From: Caulobacter endophyticus
GTDB lineage: Bacteria; Pseudomonadota; Alphaproteobacteria; Caulobacterales; Caulobacteraceae
Direction: 5' to 3'
Assembly: GCF_003116815.1 (NCBI RefSeq)
Contig: NZ_QDKQ01000041.1
Location: 1-59,938 of the forward strand
Length of the DNA stretch: 59,938 nt
Shown here in pieces: positions 11,119 through 22,157 of the stretch. A model generated the notes under the pieces. The model had not been told where the DNA came from, made no database searches, and saw nothing but the letters and a program-made list of their open reading frames with translations. The translations under genes and the position numbers were made by a program. Position 1 is the stretch's first letter. The number at the start of each line of letters is the position of its first letter.

Positions 11119-12042
11119 ATGGTGTCTGGGGTTAAGGGCGCATCGGCGGGAGCGGTTTCAGCGCCGTGGATCGAGGCCGAGGGCCTGGAGGATCGTCTGG
11201 CCCAGGCCGACGCGCCCGAGGCGCACAGGGCCTTCGCCCGCGACCTGGCGCGGGACGGCCTGGCGATCATCGACCTGGGCGACGAGCTGCTTGAGCTCTG
11301 CAGCCGCATCGACGCCGAGACCCGCCATCATTTCGAGGCCGGCGCGACGCGGGTGCACGACGCCTGGCGGCGCAGCCCGGCGATCCGCGAGATGGCGACC
11401 CATCCGGAGATCCTGGCCCGTCTGGCCCTGGCCTACGGCCGCAAGCCCTTCCCATTCCAGAGCCTGAACTTTCATCGCGGCAGCCAGCAGGACGTGCACG
11501 CCGACACCCTGCATTTCCACGCCGAGCCGGCGGGCTTCATGTGCGGGGTGTGGCTGGCCCTGGAGGACGTGCGGCCCGAGGCCGGACCGCTGGTCTATTA
11601 TCCCGGCAGCCACCGCCTGCCGGTGCTGACCATGGCGCAGGCGGGCGCGGCGGAAGGGACCACGACCGTGGCCAACTACAACGACCTCTACGGGCCGGCG
11701 ATCCTGCGGCAGCTGGCCGAGGGCGGCTTCGAGCCGCGCCTGGCGGTGCTGAAGAAGGGGCAGGTCGCGGTGTGGGCGGCCAACCTGGCCCATGGCGGCT
11801 CCAGGATCGCCGACCCCGACACGACCCGGCGCTCGCTGGTGCTGCACTACTACTTCGACGACTGCGTCTACTACACGCCGATGCTGTCGACCCAGGATCG
11901 CCAGGCTCGCCGCCTGCCGGCCGATATCGCCACCGGCGGGTGGCGCTGGCCACGGCGGGCGGGGCGGCGCGTGACGGTTCCGGTCAGGCAGCTGGCGGCG
12001 GCGATCGCCTACAGGCTGACCCGTCGTACGCCGCGTTTCTAG
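11119..12042 (+). CDS. Phytanoyl-CoA dioxygenase (PhyH)-family protein
   Basis: Fe(II)/2-oxoglutarate-dependent dioxygenase-like protein of 307 residues. The iron facial triad is intact: His127 and Asp129 in DVHADTLHFH, and His225 in NLAHGGSRI. RRSLVLHYYF then supplies the Arg expected to bind 2-oxoglutarate. GPLVYYPGSHRLPV is the typical family stretch before it. The ATG at 11119 was preferred to a TTG five codons earlier. Substrate unknown; PhyH proteins hydroxylate lipids, amino acids, sugars and antibiotics. It lies downstream of fabAB and the unknown SGNH-like gene and 65 bases upstream of fabI, which raises the possibility of a lipid-linked substrate, but that is inference. Confidence 0.82.
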   Translation: MVSGVKGASAGAVSAPWIEAEGLEDRLAQADAPEAHRAFARDLARDGLAIIDLGDELLELCSRIDAETRHHFEAGATRVHDAWRRSPAIREMATHPEILARLALAYGRKPFPFQSLNFHRGSQQDVHADTLHFHAEPAGFMCGVWLALEDVRPEAGPLVYYPGSHRLPVLTMAQAGAAEGTTTVANYNDLYGPAILRQLAEGGFEPRLAVLKKGQVAVWAANLAHGGSRIADPDTTRRSLVLHYYFDDCVYYTPMLSTQDRQARRLPADIATGGWRWPRRAGRRVTVPVRQLAAAIAYRLTRRTPRF

Positions 12043-12107
12043 GCCGCCGGGGTTCCGTCCTCGCGGCGAGGCTGCTAACCAGCGGCCAAAGATCAAGGAG
12101 CCGACCG

Positions 12108-12923
12108 ATGGCCGACGACTACGCATTCCCCAAGGGCGAGCTGATGGCGGGCAAGAAGGGCCTCGTCATGGGCGTGGCCAACCACAACTCGATCGCCTGG
12201 GGCATCGCCAGCCAGCTGGCCGCCCAGGGCGCCGAGATGGCCTTCACCTACCAGGGCGAGGCGCTGGAGCGCCGCGTGCGCCCGCTGGCCGAGAGCATCG
12301 GCGTGACCACCCTGATCCCGGCCGACGTCACCGACGACGCCTCGATGGACGCGGCCTTCGCCGCCATCGAGGCGAAGTTCGGCACGATCGACTTCGTGGT
12401 CCACTCGGTGGCCTTCGCCAACAAGGACGAGCTGAAGGGCTCGTTCGTGGACAACACCACCCGTGAGGGCTTCCTCACGGCCATGAACATCTCGGCCTTC
12501 AGCTTCGTGGACGTCGCCAAGCGCGCCGCCAAGATCATGCCGAACGGCGGTTCGCTGATCACCATGACCTACCTGGGGTCGGAGCGGACCATCCCGAACT
12601 ACAACACCATGGGCGTGGCCAAGGCCGCCCTGGAAGCGGCGACCCGCTACATCGCCCGGGACCTCGGCCCCAAGGGCATCCGCTGCAACGCCATCTCGGC
12701 CGGCGCCATGCGCACGCTCGCCCTGGCCGGCATCGCCGGCGGCCGCGGCATGATCGCCCAGGGCCGGGCCTTCAGCGCCATGAAGGAAGACACCTCGATG
12801 GAAGGCGTCGCCGGCGCGGCCCTTTGGCTGGTCTCGGACCTGGGCCGCTCGACCACGGGCGAAGTCGTCCACGTCGACGCCGGCTTCCACATGATGGGCA
12901 TGCCCGACGAAGCCGAGGGCTGA
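12108..12923 (+). CDS. fabI: Enoyl-ACP reductase (NADH) FabI
   Basis: Final reductase of the fatty acid elongation cycle, 271 residues. The ATG at 12108 follows a clear AAGGAG ribosome site. The Rossmann start KKGLVMGVANHNSIAWGIA is characteristic of FabI. The catalytic Tyr-(6)-Lys pair is YNTMGVAK, preceded by ITMTYLGSER. Residues lining the triclosan pocket are in the usual places. Downstream is a strong terminator, so this ends the fab transcription unit. Confidence 0.97.
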   Translation: MADDYAFPKGELMAGKKGLVMGVANHNSIAWGIASQLAAQGAEMAFTYQGEALERRVRPLAESIGVTTLIPADVTDDASMDAAFAAIEAKFGTIDFVVHSVAFANKDELKGSFVDNTTREGFLTAMNISAFSFVDVAKRAAKIMPNGGSLITMTYLGSERTIPNYNTMGVAKAALEAATRYIARDLGPKGIRCNAISAGAMRTLALAGIAGGRGMIAQGRAFSAMKEDTSMEGVAGAALWLVSDLGRSTTGEVVHVDAGFHMMGMPDEAEG

Positions 12924-12949
12924 TCCTTCGGCTCCTCGCGTGACGAACG

Positions 12950-12981
12950 AAGCCCGGCGGAGCGATCCGCCGGGCTTTTTC
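12950..12981 (+). terminator. Rho-independent terminator after fabI
   Basis: Perfect 12-bp stem AAGCCCGGCGGA / TCCGCCGGGCTT with a GCGA tetraloop, followed by a T run. It separates fabI from the toxin-antitoxin pair. Confidence 0.93.
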
Positions 12982-13018
12982 GTGGGCGCTTTTCGGGCGT
13001 CGTGTTAGCGTTTGGCCC

Positions 13019-13252
13019 ATGAGCACGCTGAACATCGCTCTGCCCGATACGCTCCAGGCCTTCGTCGAGGAGCAGGCTGTCGCCCAAGGCTACGAGGGCG
13101 AGGCCGACTATGTGCGCGACTTGATCGAGCGGGAGCAAGATCGCGAGGCGCTCAATGCACTGCTGCGCAAAGGCGAGATGTCGCCTCCGGGTCGCGTGGC
13201 CGACGACGCCTATTTCGACGATCTCCGCGCTCGGATCTTGAAGCAAGGGTGA
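13019..13252 (+). CDS. ParD-type antitoxin
   Basis: A 77-residue protein starting MSTLNIALPDTLQAFVEEQ, the ribbon-helix-helix beginning of ParD/CopG antitoxins, with EADYVRDLIEREQ as the helix after the turn. The C-terminal half (PPGRVADDAYFDDLRARILKQ) is charged and likely disordered until bound to toxin. It should bind its own promoter and neutralise the overlapping toxin. The stop overlaps the toxin start in GTGA. Confidence 0.9.
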   Translation: MSTLNIALPDTLQAFVEEQAVAQGYEGEADYVRDLIEREQDREALNALLRKGEMSPPGRVADDAYFDDLRARILKQG

Positions 13253-13569
13253 GCTTCAAGCCGGTCATCCCGCGAACTGAGGCCGAGGCCGATGTTGAAG
13301 CGGCGGTGAGTTGGTATTTATCTCAGGCGGGTGTGACGACGGCTCTCAGCTTTGCCGAGGCAATGTATGAAGCCTATCGGATCATAGGCGAGCGCTCAGC
13401 CGCGGGGTACGCCGCGTACGCCTACATTCTGAAACGCCCAGGCCTTCGGACCTGGCAGTTGAAGCGCTACCCCTATCTGATCTTCTACTTCGAACGGAAC
13501 GAACACGTGGACGTCTGGCGCGTGCTCCATGGCCAGCGAGATCTCCCCGCAGGGATGCAGGACGTCTAA
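13249..13569 (+). CDS. ParE/RelE-superfamily toxin
   Basis: A 106-residue toxin-like protein from a GTG start that overlaps the antitoxin stop by four bases (GTGA). It has the ParE pattern: N-terminal helical hairpin with EADVEAAVSWYLSQAG, then GYAAYAYILKRPGLRTWQLKRYPYLIFYFERNEHVDVWRVLHGQRD (segments TWQLKRYPYLIFYF and VDVWRVLHGQRD), the Arg-Pro-His-rich end common in ParE. By family it would target gyrase, which is not provable here. Its stop overlaps that of the convergent tetR by four bases. Confidence 0.87.
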   Translation: MSFKPVIPRTEAEADVEAAVSWYLSQAGVTTALSFAEAMYEAYRIIGERSAAGYAAYAYILKRPGLRTWQLKRYPYLIFYFERNEHVDVWRVLHGQRDLPAGMQDV

Positions 13570-14174
13570 GGCGCGTAGGCCCGCATGAACCGGGCCGCCG
13601 CCGCCGCCGCCAGGGCGTTGAACTGCTCGGGGGTGCGATCCGACGGCAGGCGCAGCAGGGCGCGCAGCTGGCTGTGGCCCAGCACCATGCCGGCGAAGAA
13701 CTCGGCGGCCTGTTCGGGGTCGTCGACCGCCAGGCGACCCAGCCTGGTCTCGGTCTCCAGGAAGGCGGCCAGCTGGCGGCGGGTCTGGCGGGGGCCGGCC
13801 TCGAACACCTCGTTGGCGACATCGGGCATCTCGCCCGCGCCCTGGATGATCACCCGCATCACCGAATAGCCGTTGGTGGTGATCACCGTCTCCAGCATCG
13901 AGCGGGCGAAGGCCTCCAGCGCCTCGCGCGGATTGTCGACGGCGCCCGGCTCGCGCAGCGGGGCGGTGATGCGCGCCACGCGGCGGGCCATCAGCGCCTT
14001 CACCAGCTCGGCCTTGGAGCCGTAGTGGTTGTAGACCGTCTGCTTGGAGACCCCGGCCCGACGGGCGATGGCCTCCATCGGCGCGGCCAGGCCGCGCTGG
14101 CCGATCACCTCGACGGCGGCGTCGAGAATGGCCTCGGTCTTGGCGACGTCGATCTGTCCGGCGATCCTGGGCAT
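13566..14174 (-). CDS. TetR-family regulator of the adjacent efflux operon
   Basis: Transcriptional repressor of 202 residues. The helix-turn-helix is at about 32-55 (MEAIARRAGVSKQTVYNHYG followed by SKAEL). The C-terminal ligand domain resembles AefR-like TetR proteins. Its ATG overlaps the stop of the MFS gene by one base (TGATG), so it is the last gene of the emrA-like/emrB-like/tetR operon. The perfect palindrome at 16974-16989 in the operon promoter is the obvious operator candidate, giving autoregulation. Confidence 0.93.
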   Translation of the reverse strand: MPRIAGQIDVAKTEAILDAAVEVIGQRGLAAPMEAIARRAGVSKQTVYNHYGSKAELVKALMARRVARITAPLREPGAVDNPREALEAFARSMLETVITTNGYSVMRVIIQGAGEMPDVANEVFEAGPRQTRRQLAAFLETETRLGRLAVDDPEQAAEFFAGMVLGHSQLRALLRLPSDRTPEQFNALAAAAAARFMRAYAP

Positions 14175-15778
14175 CAGTGGGCGTCCGACGGCGGCGGGGG
14201 GATGACCTTGGGCGGGGCGGCCAGCAGGCTGACGACGGCGGCGACGAAGCAGCCGTAGGCCAGCAGGGTGAAGCTGTCGCCGAAGGCCAGCACCGTGGCC
14301 TGCTGGTTCATCATGTTGCCGATCGCCTTGCGGGCCGCGCCGTCGGGATCGCTGACTCCAAGCTGCTGCATGCGCGCCGCCAGGCCGGCCATCATGGTCG
14401 CGGCCTCGCCGCCGTTCATCACCTTCGACGACATGTCGTTGAAGTAGAGGGCGGTCTGCTGGGTGATGCTGGTGGCCAGCAGCGCCAGGCCGACGGCGCC
14501 GCCGGTGTTGCGCGACAGGTTCACGAGGCCGGAGGCGTTCTTGACCATGTGCTGGGGCAGGGTGCTCATCGTGATCTGCTGGGTCGCGATCATGGCGATC
14601 ATGACCCCGACGCCCCGGCAAGCCTGCACGCCGGCGAATTCCCAGAAACCCCAGTTTTTGGTCACGCCATGGGCCATGTACATGCCCCAGCCCGCCAGCA
14701 GGAAGCCGATGCACATCGGAATGCGCGGATCGACCTTGCGCACGATGCGGCCGGCGATCGGGCCGGTGGCGAACATCGAAAGGCCCGAGACGACCATGGT
14801 CGTGCCCACTTCCGAGGCCGAATAGCCCCGCACGCGGCTGAGGAACTGCGGCAGCAGGAAGGTGCCGCCGAACAGGCTGGCGCCCGAGATCGCCGTCATC
14901 ATCACGCCGATGCTGAAGTTGCGGTTGGCGAAGGCCTTCAGCTCGACGATCGGGTTCCTGTAGGTCAGCTGCCGCCAAATGAACACGACGCCCGTGACCA
15001 CGGTCACGACGGTCAGGCCCAGGATCAGGTCGTCCTCGAACCAGTTCTCCTTGGCGCCTTCCTCCAGCACGTACTGCATGCTCATCAGGAAGGTCGCCAT
15101 GAAGGCCAGGCCCGTCCAGTCGAAGCCCTTGGCGAGGCTGGGGTCGCCCTTGTCGAAGTCGCCCCAGCGGGCCACGGCGAACAGCACCAGGATGCCTGGC
15201 GGGACGTTGATGAAGAACAGCCAGCGCCAGGAGAGCCACTCGGTCAGGTGGCCGCCGAGGGTGGGGCCGACGGTGGGGGCCAGGGTGACGATCAGGCCCA
15301 TGATCACGCTGGCGGTGATCCGGCGCTCGGGCGGGAAGGCGGTGAAGGCCACGGCGAACACCGTCGGGATCATCGCCCCGCCGATGAAGCCCTGCAGGGC
15401 CCGCGTCAGGATCATCATGTCGATCGACGAGGACAGGCCCGTCGCGACGCTCATCAGGATGAAGCCCAGGCACGAGGCCATGTAGACCCGCTGGGTGCCC
15501 CACAGGCGCGAGAGGTATCCCGACAGCGGGATCATCACGACCTCGGGGATCAGGTAGGCGGTCTGGATCCAGCTGACCTGGTCGGCGCTGGCCCCGACGC
15601 CCGCCTGGATCTGCGGCAGCGAGGCCGCCACGATCTGGATGTCGAGGATGGCCATGAACTGGCCGATGACCATGGCCCCGAAGCCGAGGAAGAGCTTGGT
15701 CCAGTCGACCTCGCCCGCGGGTTTGGTCGCGGGGGGAGCGCCAGGCTTGGCGGAGGCGGGGAGGGCGGCGTCGGTCAC
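14174..15778 (-). CDS. DHA2-family MFS multidrug transporter, EmrB-like
   Basis: Inner-membrane proton-driven drug exporter of 534 residues with about 14 membrane helices, the DHA2 topology. FGAMVIGQFMAILDIQIV starts helix 1, and LSGYLSRLWGTQRVYMAS contains motif A. GPTLGGHLTEWLSWRWLFFI is split here as GPTLGGHLTEW and SWRWLFFINVP, the motif C region of DHA2 proteins. It sits 12 bases after the HlyD-like gene and should form an EmrAB-type tripartite pump with an outer-membrane channel encoded elsewhere. Confidence 0.94.
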   Translation of the reverse strand: MTDAALPASAKPGAPPATKPAGEVDWTKLFLGFGAMVIGQFMAILDIQIVAASLPQIQAGVGASADQVSWIQTAYLIPEVVMIPLSGYLSRLWGTQRVYMASCLGFILMSVATGLSSSIDMMILTRALQGFIGGAMIPTVFAVAFTAFPPERRITASVIMGLIVTLAPTVGPTLGGHLTEWLSWRWLFFINVPPGILVLFAVARWGDFDKGDPSLAKGFDWTGLAFMATFLMSMQYVLEEGAKENWFEDDLILGLTVVTVVTGVVFIWRQLTYRNPIVELKAFANRNFSIGVMMTAISGASLFGGTFLLPQFLSRVRGYSASEVGTTMVVSGLSMFATGPIAGRIVRKVDPRIPMCIGFLLAGWGMYMAHGVTKNWGFWEFAGVQACRGVGVMIAMIATQQITMSTLPQHMVKNASGLVNLSRNTGGAVGLALLATSITQQTALYFNDMSSKVMNGGEAATMMAGLAARMQQLGVSDPDGAARKAIGNMMNQQATVLAFGDSFTLLAYGCFVAAVVSLLAAPPKVIPPPPSDAH

Positions 15779-15790
15779 GACGGCGCGGCC

Positions 15791-16903
15791 TTAGCGGGCC
15801 TGGGTCGCGGTCGGCGCGCGGGCCACTTGGCTCGCCCCCTGGCCTGCATCGGCGAAGGACGGGCCCGAGCGGTCGCGCACGTCGACCTTGACCTCGACCG
15901 ACAGGCCCGGACGCAGGGCCGCGCCGGCGCCGGTGCGGTCGACCACGATCTTGACCGGCAACCGCTGGGTGATCTTGGTGAAGTTGCCCACCGCGTTCTC
16001 GACCGGGATCAGGGCGAACTCCTGGCCGGTGGCCGGGGCGAAGCTGTCGACCTTGCCGACGATCTTCTGCTTGCCGAAGGCGTCGGCGTGGATCTCGACC
16101 GGCTGGCCGACGCGCAGGCGGGCGACCTGGGTCTCCTTGAAGTTGGCGACCACGAAGCTCTGGCCGACCGGCACCACCGACATCAGGACCACGCCCGGCT
16201 GCACCAGCTGGCCGGGGCGCACGGTGCGGGCGCCGACGACGCCGGCGGCGGGGGCGCGGATCACGGTGCGTTCCAGGTCGATGCGAGCCTGGTCGACGGC
16301 GGCGTGGGCGGCGGCGGCCTGGGCCACGGTCTGGGCGCGGGCCGAGCCCAGCGACGAGGCGGTGCGGCGCTCGGCCTCCAGGGCGGCCTGGGCGCTGGCG
16401 ACGGTGGCGTCCGACTGCTTGGCGCCGGCGGCCTCGGTCTGGACCTTCTGCTGCGAGACCCAGCCCTGCCTGGCCAGGGCGTCGTAGCGGGCGAGGTCGG
16501 CGCGGGCCCGGCCGGCGTCGGCCTGGGCGCTGGCCACGCCCGCCTGGCGCTGCTGGATCAGGGCCTGTTCGAGGACGGCCTTGTCGTCGACGCTCTTGAT
16601 GGCGGCGTCGAGGGCGGCGGCGTTGGCGATGGCCTGGTCGAGCCGGGCCTGGAAGGTGGAGGGATCGATCTTGGCCAGCACCTGGCCGGCTTCGACGCGC
16701 TGGTTGTCGGCCACCAGGACCTCGGCCACGTAGCCGGTGACCTGGGGACTGACCGAGACGGTGTCGGCCCGGACGAAGGCGTTGTCGGTGCTCTCGAAGC
16801 GCTGCTTGTCGATGTACCAGAAGACGCCGCCGGCCAGGATGGCGACCCCGGCGACCCCGGCGATCAGCAGCGGAACCAGCTTCTTCTTCTTCGTCTCGGC
16901 CAT
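15791..16903 (-). CDS. HlyD/EmrA-family membrane fusion protein
   Basis: Periplasmic adaptor of 370 residues for the MFS exporter. A lysine-rich start (MAETKKKKL) precedes one membrane helix (about 9-30), so it is an inner-membrane-anchored type II protein. STDNAFVRADTVSVSPQVTG and VEAGQVLAKIDP form the lipoyl half. Residues about 85-200 are the alpha-helical coiled-coil hairpin rich in Ala and Gln, and IRAPAAGVVGARTVRPGQLV is the second lipoyl half. The C-terminal tail is proline/alanine rich. First gene of the operon. The ATG was chosen over an open frame running upstream through the promoter. Confidence 0.94.
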   Translation of the reverse strand: MAETKKKKLVPLLIAGVAGVAILAGGVFWYIDKQRFESTDNAFVRADTVSVSPQVTGYVAEVLVADNQRVEAGQVLAKIDPSTFQARLDQAIANAAALDAAIKSVDDKAVLEQALIQQRQAGVASAQADAGRARADLARYDALARQGWVSQQKVQTEAAGAKQSDATVASAQAALEAERRTASSLGSARAQTVAQAAAAHAAVDQARIDLERTVIRAPAAGVVGARTVRPGQLVQPGVVLMSVVPVGQSFVVANFKETQVARLRVGQPVEIHADAFGKQKIVGKVDSFAPATGQEFALIPVENAVGNFTKITQRLPVKIVVDRTGAGAALRPGLSVEVKVDVRDRSGPSFADAGQGASQVARAPTATQAR

Positions 16904-16967
16904 GGCCAAATCCTGACAGGAGGTAGGCGTCCGGCGGACCAATGTTCGCCTGTCGGACGCGACGGGG

Positions 16968-16997
16968 GATAAATGGACGAATTCGTCCAAAAATCAA
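16968..16997 (-). promoter_or_regulatory. Promoter with TetR operator-like palindrome for the efflux operon
   Basis: On the minus strand, TTGATT (16997-16992) and TTTATC (16973-16968) are separated by 18 bases. That spacer holds the perfect 16-bp palindrome TGGACGAATTCGTCCA at 16974-16989. A second, GC-rich palindrome GTCCGGCGGAC lies at 16929-16939, between promoter and gene start. A repressor bound in the spacer would block RNA polymerase, the classic TetR arrangement. The cognate repressor is probably the operon's own third gene. Confidence 0.72.
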
Positions 16998-17050
16998 TCC
17001 GCCCTCGCCGCGTCATTGTGCGGCGCCGCAAATTTGCGATCCGAAAGGCT

Positions 17051-17716
17051 TCAGTCGAGGGCGTTGCGGCAGGCCGCGGCCATGGCCAGGGGGCTGAGCG
17101 CGATCGCCGCGGCGCTGTAGGCCAGCAGGAACAGCAGGCCGCCGGTCCAGGGCAGGCCGCCGGCCAGGGCGTCCAGCGCGCCGGCCCCGAAGATCACCGG
17201 CGGGGCGTAGAGCGGCAGGACGATGACCGCCACCAGCAGGCCGCCGCGCTTGCTGCCCAGCGACAGGGCGGCCCCCAGGCCGCCGAGGAACGAGAAGGCC
17301 AGGCCCCCGGCCAGAGCGCAGACGAACAGCAGGGGCATGGTCGCCGGCGAGGCACCCAGCGCCACCGCCGCTATCGGAGCGGCCAGGGCCAGCGGCGCGC
17401 CGGCCGCCAGCCAGTGGGCCAGGCATTTCGCGGCGGCGACGGCTTCGAGGGGAGCGGGCCCCAGGGCCAGCAGGTCGAGCGCGCCGTCTTCGAAGTCGCG
17501 CTCGAACAGGCGCTCCAGCGAGAGCAGGGCGGCCAGGGCCAGGGCCAGCCAGGCGATGCCGGGGGCCAGGCTCGCCAGGCGTTCGGGCGCGCGGCCGGCG
17601 GCCAGGGGCAGCAGGGTGACGACGCAGGCGTAGAAGGCCAGGGCCAGCAGCGGTCCGCCGCCCCGGCCCCAGGCCAGGGCGAATTCGCGCCGGAAGAGGA
17701 CGCCGAACCCCCTCAT
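17051..17716 (-). CDS. ccmB: Heme exporter permease CcmB
   Basis: Membrane component of the CcmABCD heme-handling ABC complex of cytochrome c maturation (System I), 221 residues with about six helices. The beginning [18 protein letters not shown] and the [16 protein letters not shown] segment are family hallmarks. It follows ccmA with a four-base ATGA overlap. ccmC is not found after it within this window; the next gene on this strand belongs to the efflux operon. Confidence 0.93.
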   Translation of the reverse strand: MRGFGVLFRREFALAWGRGGGPLLALAFYACVVTLLPLAAGRAPERLASLAPGIAWLALALAALLSLERLFERDFEDGALDLLALGPAPLEAVAAAKCLAHWLAAGAPLALAAPIAAVALGASPATMPLLFVCALAGGLAFSFLGGLGAALSLGSKRGGLLVAVIVLPLYAPPVIFGAGALDALAGGLPWTGGLLFLLAYSAAAIALSPLAMAAACRNALD

Positions 17717-18330
17717 GCGCCGACCTCCACCAGGCGGGCGGGAACGGGCAGGGGGTCGTGCACGGCGGCCAGCACCATGCCGCCGCCCGCCAGGTGCTGC
17801 GCCAGGATCGCGCCGAAGGCGGCGCGGTGGGCGGCGTCCAGCGGGGCCATCGGCTCGTCGAGCAGCCAGAGCGGGCGGGGGCTGGCCAGCAGCCGGGCCA
17901 GGGAGACGCGGCGACGCTGGCCGGCCGACAGGCGGCGAACCTCCAGGTCGAGCAGGCGGCCAAGCTCCAGCCGCTCGACGGCGGCGCGGGCTGAGGCCTC
18001 GCTCCCGCCGGTCCAGCGGGTCTGGAACAGCAGTTCCTCCCAGGCGGTGCGGGCGGTCTTCAGGCCGTCGTGATGGCCGGCCAGGTGCAGGTGGTCGGCG
18101 CGGGCGACTTCCGCTTCCAGTATCCGCCCTTCGGAGCCTTCGAAACCTATGGTTCCGGCCTGGGGCCGCAGCAGCCCGGCGACGGCCCGCAGGAGGCTGG
18201 TCTTGCCCGCCCCGTTGCGGCCCAGGAGGGCCACGGCGTCACCGCTTTCGAGGTCCAGATCGAGGCCCGAAAACAGGGTCCGTTCACCCCGCGACAGGCT
18301 CAAACCCTTTATGCGAACGGCTCTCATCAT
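17713..18330 (-). CDS. ccmA: Heme exporter ATP-binding protein CcmA
   Basis: ATPase of the CcmAB(C) complex, which releases holo-CcmE during cytochrome c maturation. It is 205 residues from the ATG at 18330; a GTG five codons upstream is possible but has a poor ribosome site. Walker A is GRNGAGKTS, the ABC signature [13 protein letters not shown] and Walker B PLWLLDEP. The switch His is in AAVHDPLP. Coupled to ccmB by a four-base overlap and divergent from acnA. Confidence 0.94.
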   Translation of the reverse strand: MMRAVRIKGLSLSRGERTLFSGLDLDLESGDAVALLGRNGAGKTSLLRAVAGLLRPQAGTIGFEGSEGRILEAEVARADHLHLAGHHDGLKTARTAWEELLFQTRWTGGSEASARAAVERLELGRLLDLEVRRLSAGQRRRVSLARLLASPRPLWLLDEPMAPLDAAHRAAFGAILAQHLAGGGMVLAAVHDPLPVPARLVEVGA

Positions 18331-18335
18331 TGGAA

Positions 18336-18356
18336 GTCCATGCACCTTGCATGGAC
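18336..18356. promoter_or_regulatory. 21-bp inverted repeat between ccmA and acnA
   Basis: GTCCATGCA and TGCATGGAC form perfect 9-base arms around a 3-base centre. The repeat lies just upstream of the ccmA ATG and about 155 bases upstream of acnA. It could be an operator for ccmAB, for acnA or for both, or a leader hairpin on ccmA mRNA. No regulator can be named. Confidence 0.4.
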
Positions 18357-18511
18357 GTTGTGGGTAACCGGCGCTAAGAAGCGCTCGGCCGTCACCCTCC
18401 GCTTAGGATGGGGCGTACGCGGCGCGAGGATGGACGCTGTGGGTCCGCCTCGATCGCGCGATCCCGGGAGTGGTTTTCCGGCGGCCGTGAACAGAGAAGG
18501 GATCCTTCGAA

Positions 18512-21199
<2,688 letters not shown>

Positions 21200-21230
21200 G
21201 CAGCGACGTTCTTCAGACGTTGAATACGAG

Positions 21231-21261
21231 ACGGCCGGTCCCCCTGGGGCCGGCCGTTTTC
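21231..21261 (+). terminator. Rho-independent terminator after acnA
   Basis: Stem ACGGCCGGTCCCC with GGGGCCGGCCGT (one bulged T), followed by TTTT. It starts about 30 bases after the acnA stop. Confidence 0.9.
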
Positions 21262-21384
21262 GTTCGCCCGGCGGTCTGCCGGGGTGCCGACATCGTTGTC
21301 GTGTGGATTTCCTGGCGCCGAAGCGGTCATTTCACGGCCTCGTGAGGGGCGACGCAGCGCTTTCTTGGCTTAAGTGCGCCGCAC

Positions 21385-22095
21385 ATGCGTACGGCCTTGA
21401 TCTCCCTTGTCTCCCTCGTCCTCACGAGCCTCGCCGCCGCTCCGGCCGCGGCCAAGTCTCCCGTGCTGGTCGAGCTTTTCACCGCCCAGGGCTGTTCGTC
21501 CTGCGGCAGGGCCAACCAGGCGGCCGCCGAGCTCGCCGAGCGCGACGACGTGCTGGCCCTGACCTATTCGGTCGACTACTGGGACTATCTGGGCTGGAAG
21601 GACACCTTCGCCAAGCCGGCCTTCGTCGAGCGCCAGCGCGCCTACGCCAAGGCTTTCGCCCTGCGTGACGTGCCCACGCCCCAGGTGGTCGTGGCCGGCA
21701 AGGTGCAGGCCTCGGGCGCCAAGGCCGAGACCGTCGAGCGCCTGATCGACACCGCCCACCTGCCGCCCGCGCCGGACATGGAGTTCGTGGGTACGGGTCG
21801 CGTGGCGATCGGCTCGGGCGCGGCCCCGCGCGGCGGGGCCGAGGTGTGGCTGGTGCGCTTTGATCCGCGCAAGCAGGAGATCGCCGTCAAGCGCGGCGAC
21901 AATCGCGGCCAGACCATTGTTCATCGCAACGTGGTGCGCGAGATCGTCAAGATCGGGGCCTGGACGGGCCGCCCGAAGATGTACCGCCTGCCCGTGCTGG
22001 CCAAGGACGACGACCTGGCCACCGCCATCATCGTCCAGGGTGCCAAGGGCGGCCGGGTGCTGGGCGTGCTGCCCCCCGGCGGCAAGAGCCGCTAG
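21385..22095 (+). CDS. DUF1223 thioredoxin-like exported protein
   Basis: A 236-residue protein with a signal peptide (about residues 1-23, ending AAPAAA). Right after it comes PVLVELFTAQGCSSCGRANQ, a thioredoxin-like start with a CSSC redox motif, then VDYWDYLGWKDTFA. This is the DUF1223 family pattern, which is widespread in alphaproteobacteria. A periplasmic thiol-disulfide role is plausible from the CxxC, but no substrate is known. The mature part ends in a basic tail. Confidence 0.88.
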   Translation: MRTALISLVSLVLTSLAAAPAAAKSPVLVELFTAQGCSSCGRANQAAAELAERDDVLALTYSVDYWDYLGWKDTFAKPAFVERQRAYAKAFALRDVPTPQVVVAGKVQASGAKAETVERLIDTAHLPPAPDMEFVGTGRVAIGSGAAPRGGAEVWLVRFDPRKQEIAVKRGDNRGQTIVHRNVVREIVKIGAWTGRPKMYRLPVLAKDDDLATAIIVQGAKGGRVLGVLPPGGKSR

Positions 22096-22113
22096 GGCCT
22101 CCGCCTTCCAGAC

Positions 22114-22157
22114 AAAAGAAACCCCGCCTCGCCTAGGGGATGGTCGGCGACGCGGGG
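22114..22157 (-). terminator. Minus-strand terminator of predicted sRNA copy 1
   Basis: 12-bp stem (22122-22133 with 22146-22157, one mismatch) with a 12-base loop, then TTTCTTTT read on the minus strand. On the plus strand the same hairpin may also help end the DUF1223 transcript, but the tail there is weaker. Confidence 0.75.

Noticed and set aside
13566..16997. 1143-codon minus-strand frame covering tetR, emrB-like and emrA-like genes
   Set aside because: Only its last ~200 codons (the TetR) are real; the rest is Arg/Pro/Gly-rich out-of-frame sequence over two well-supported genes.
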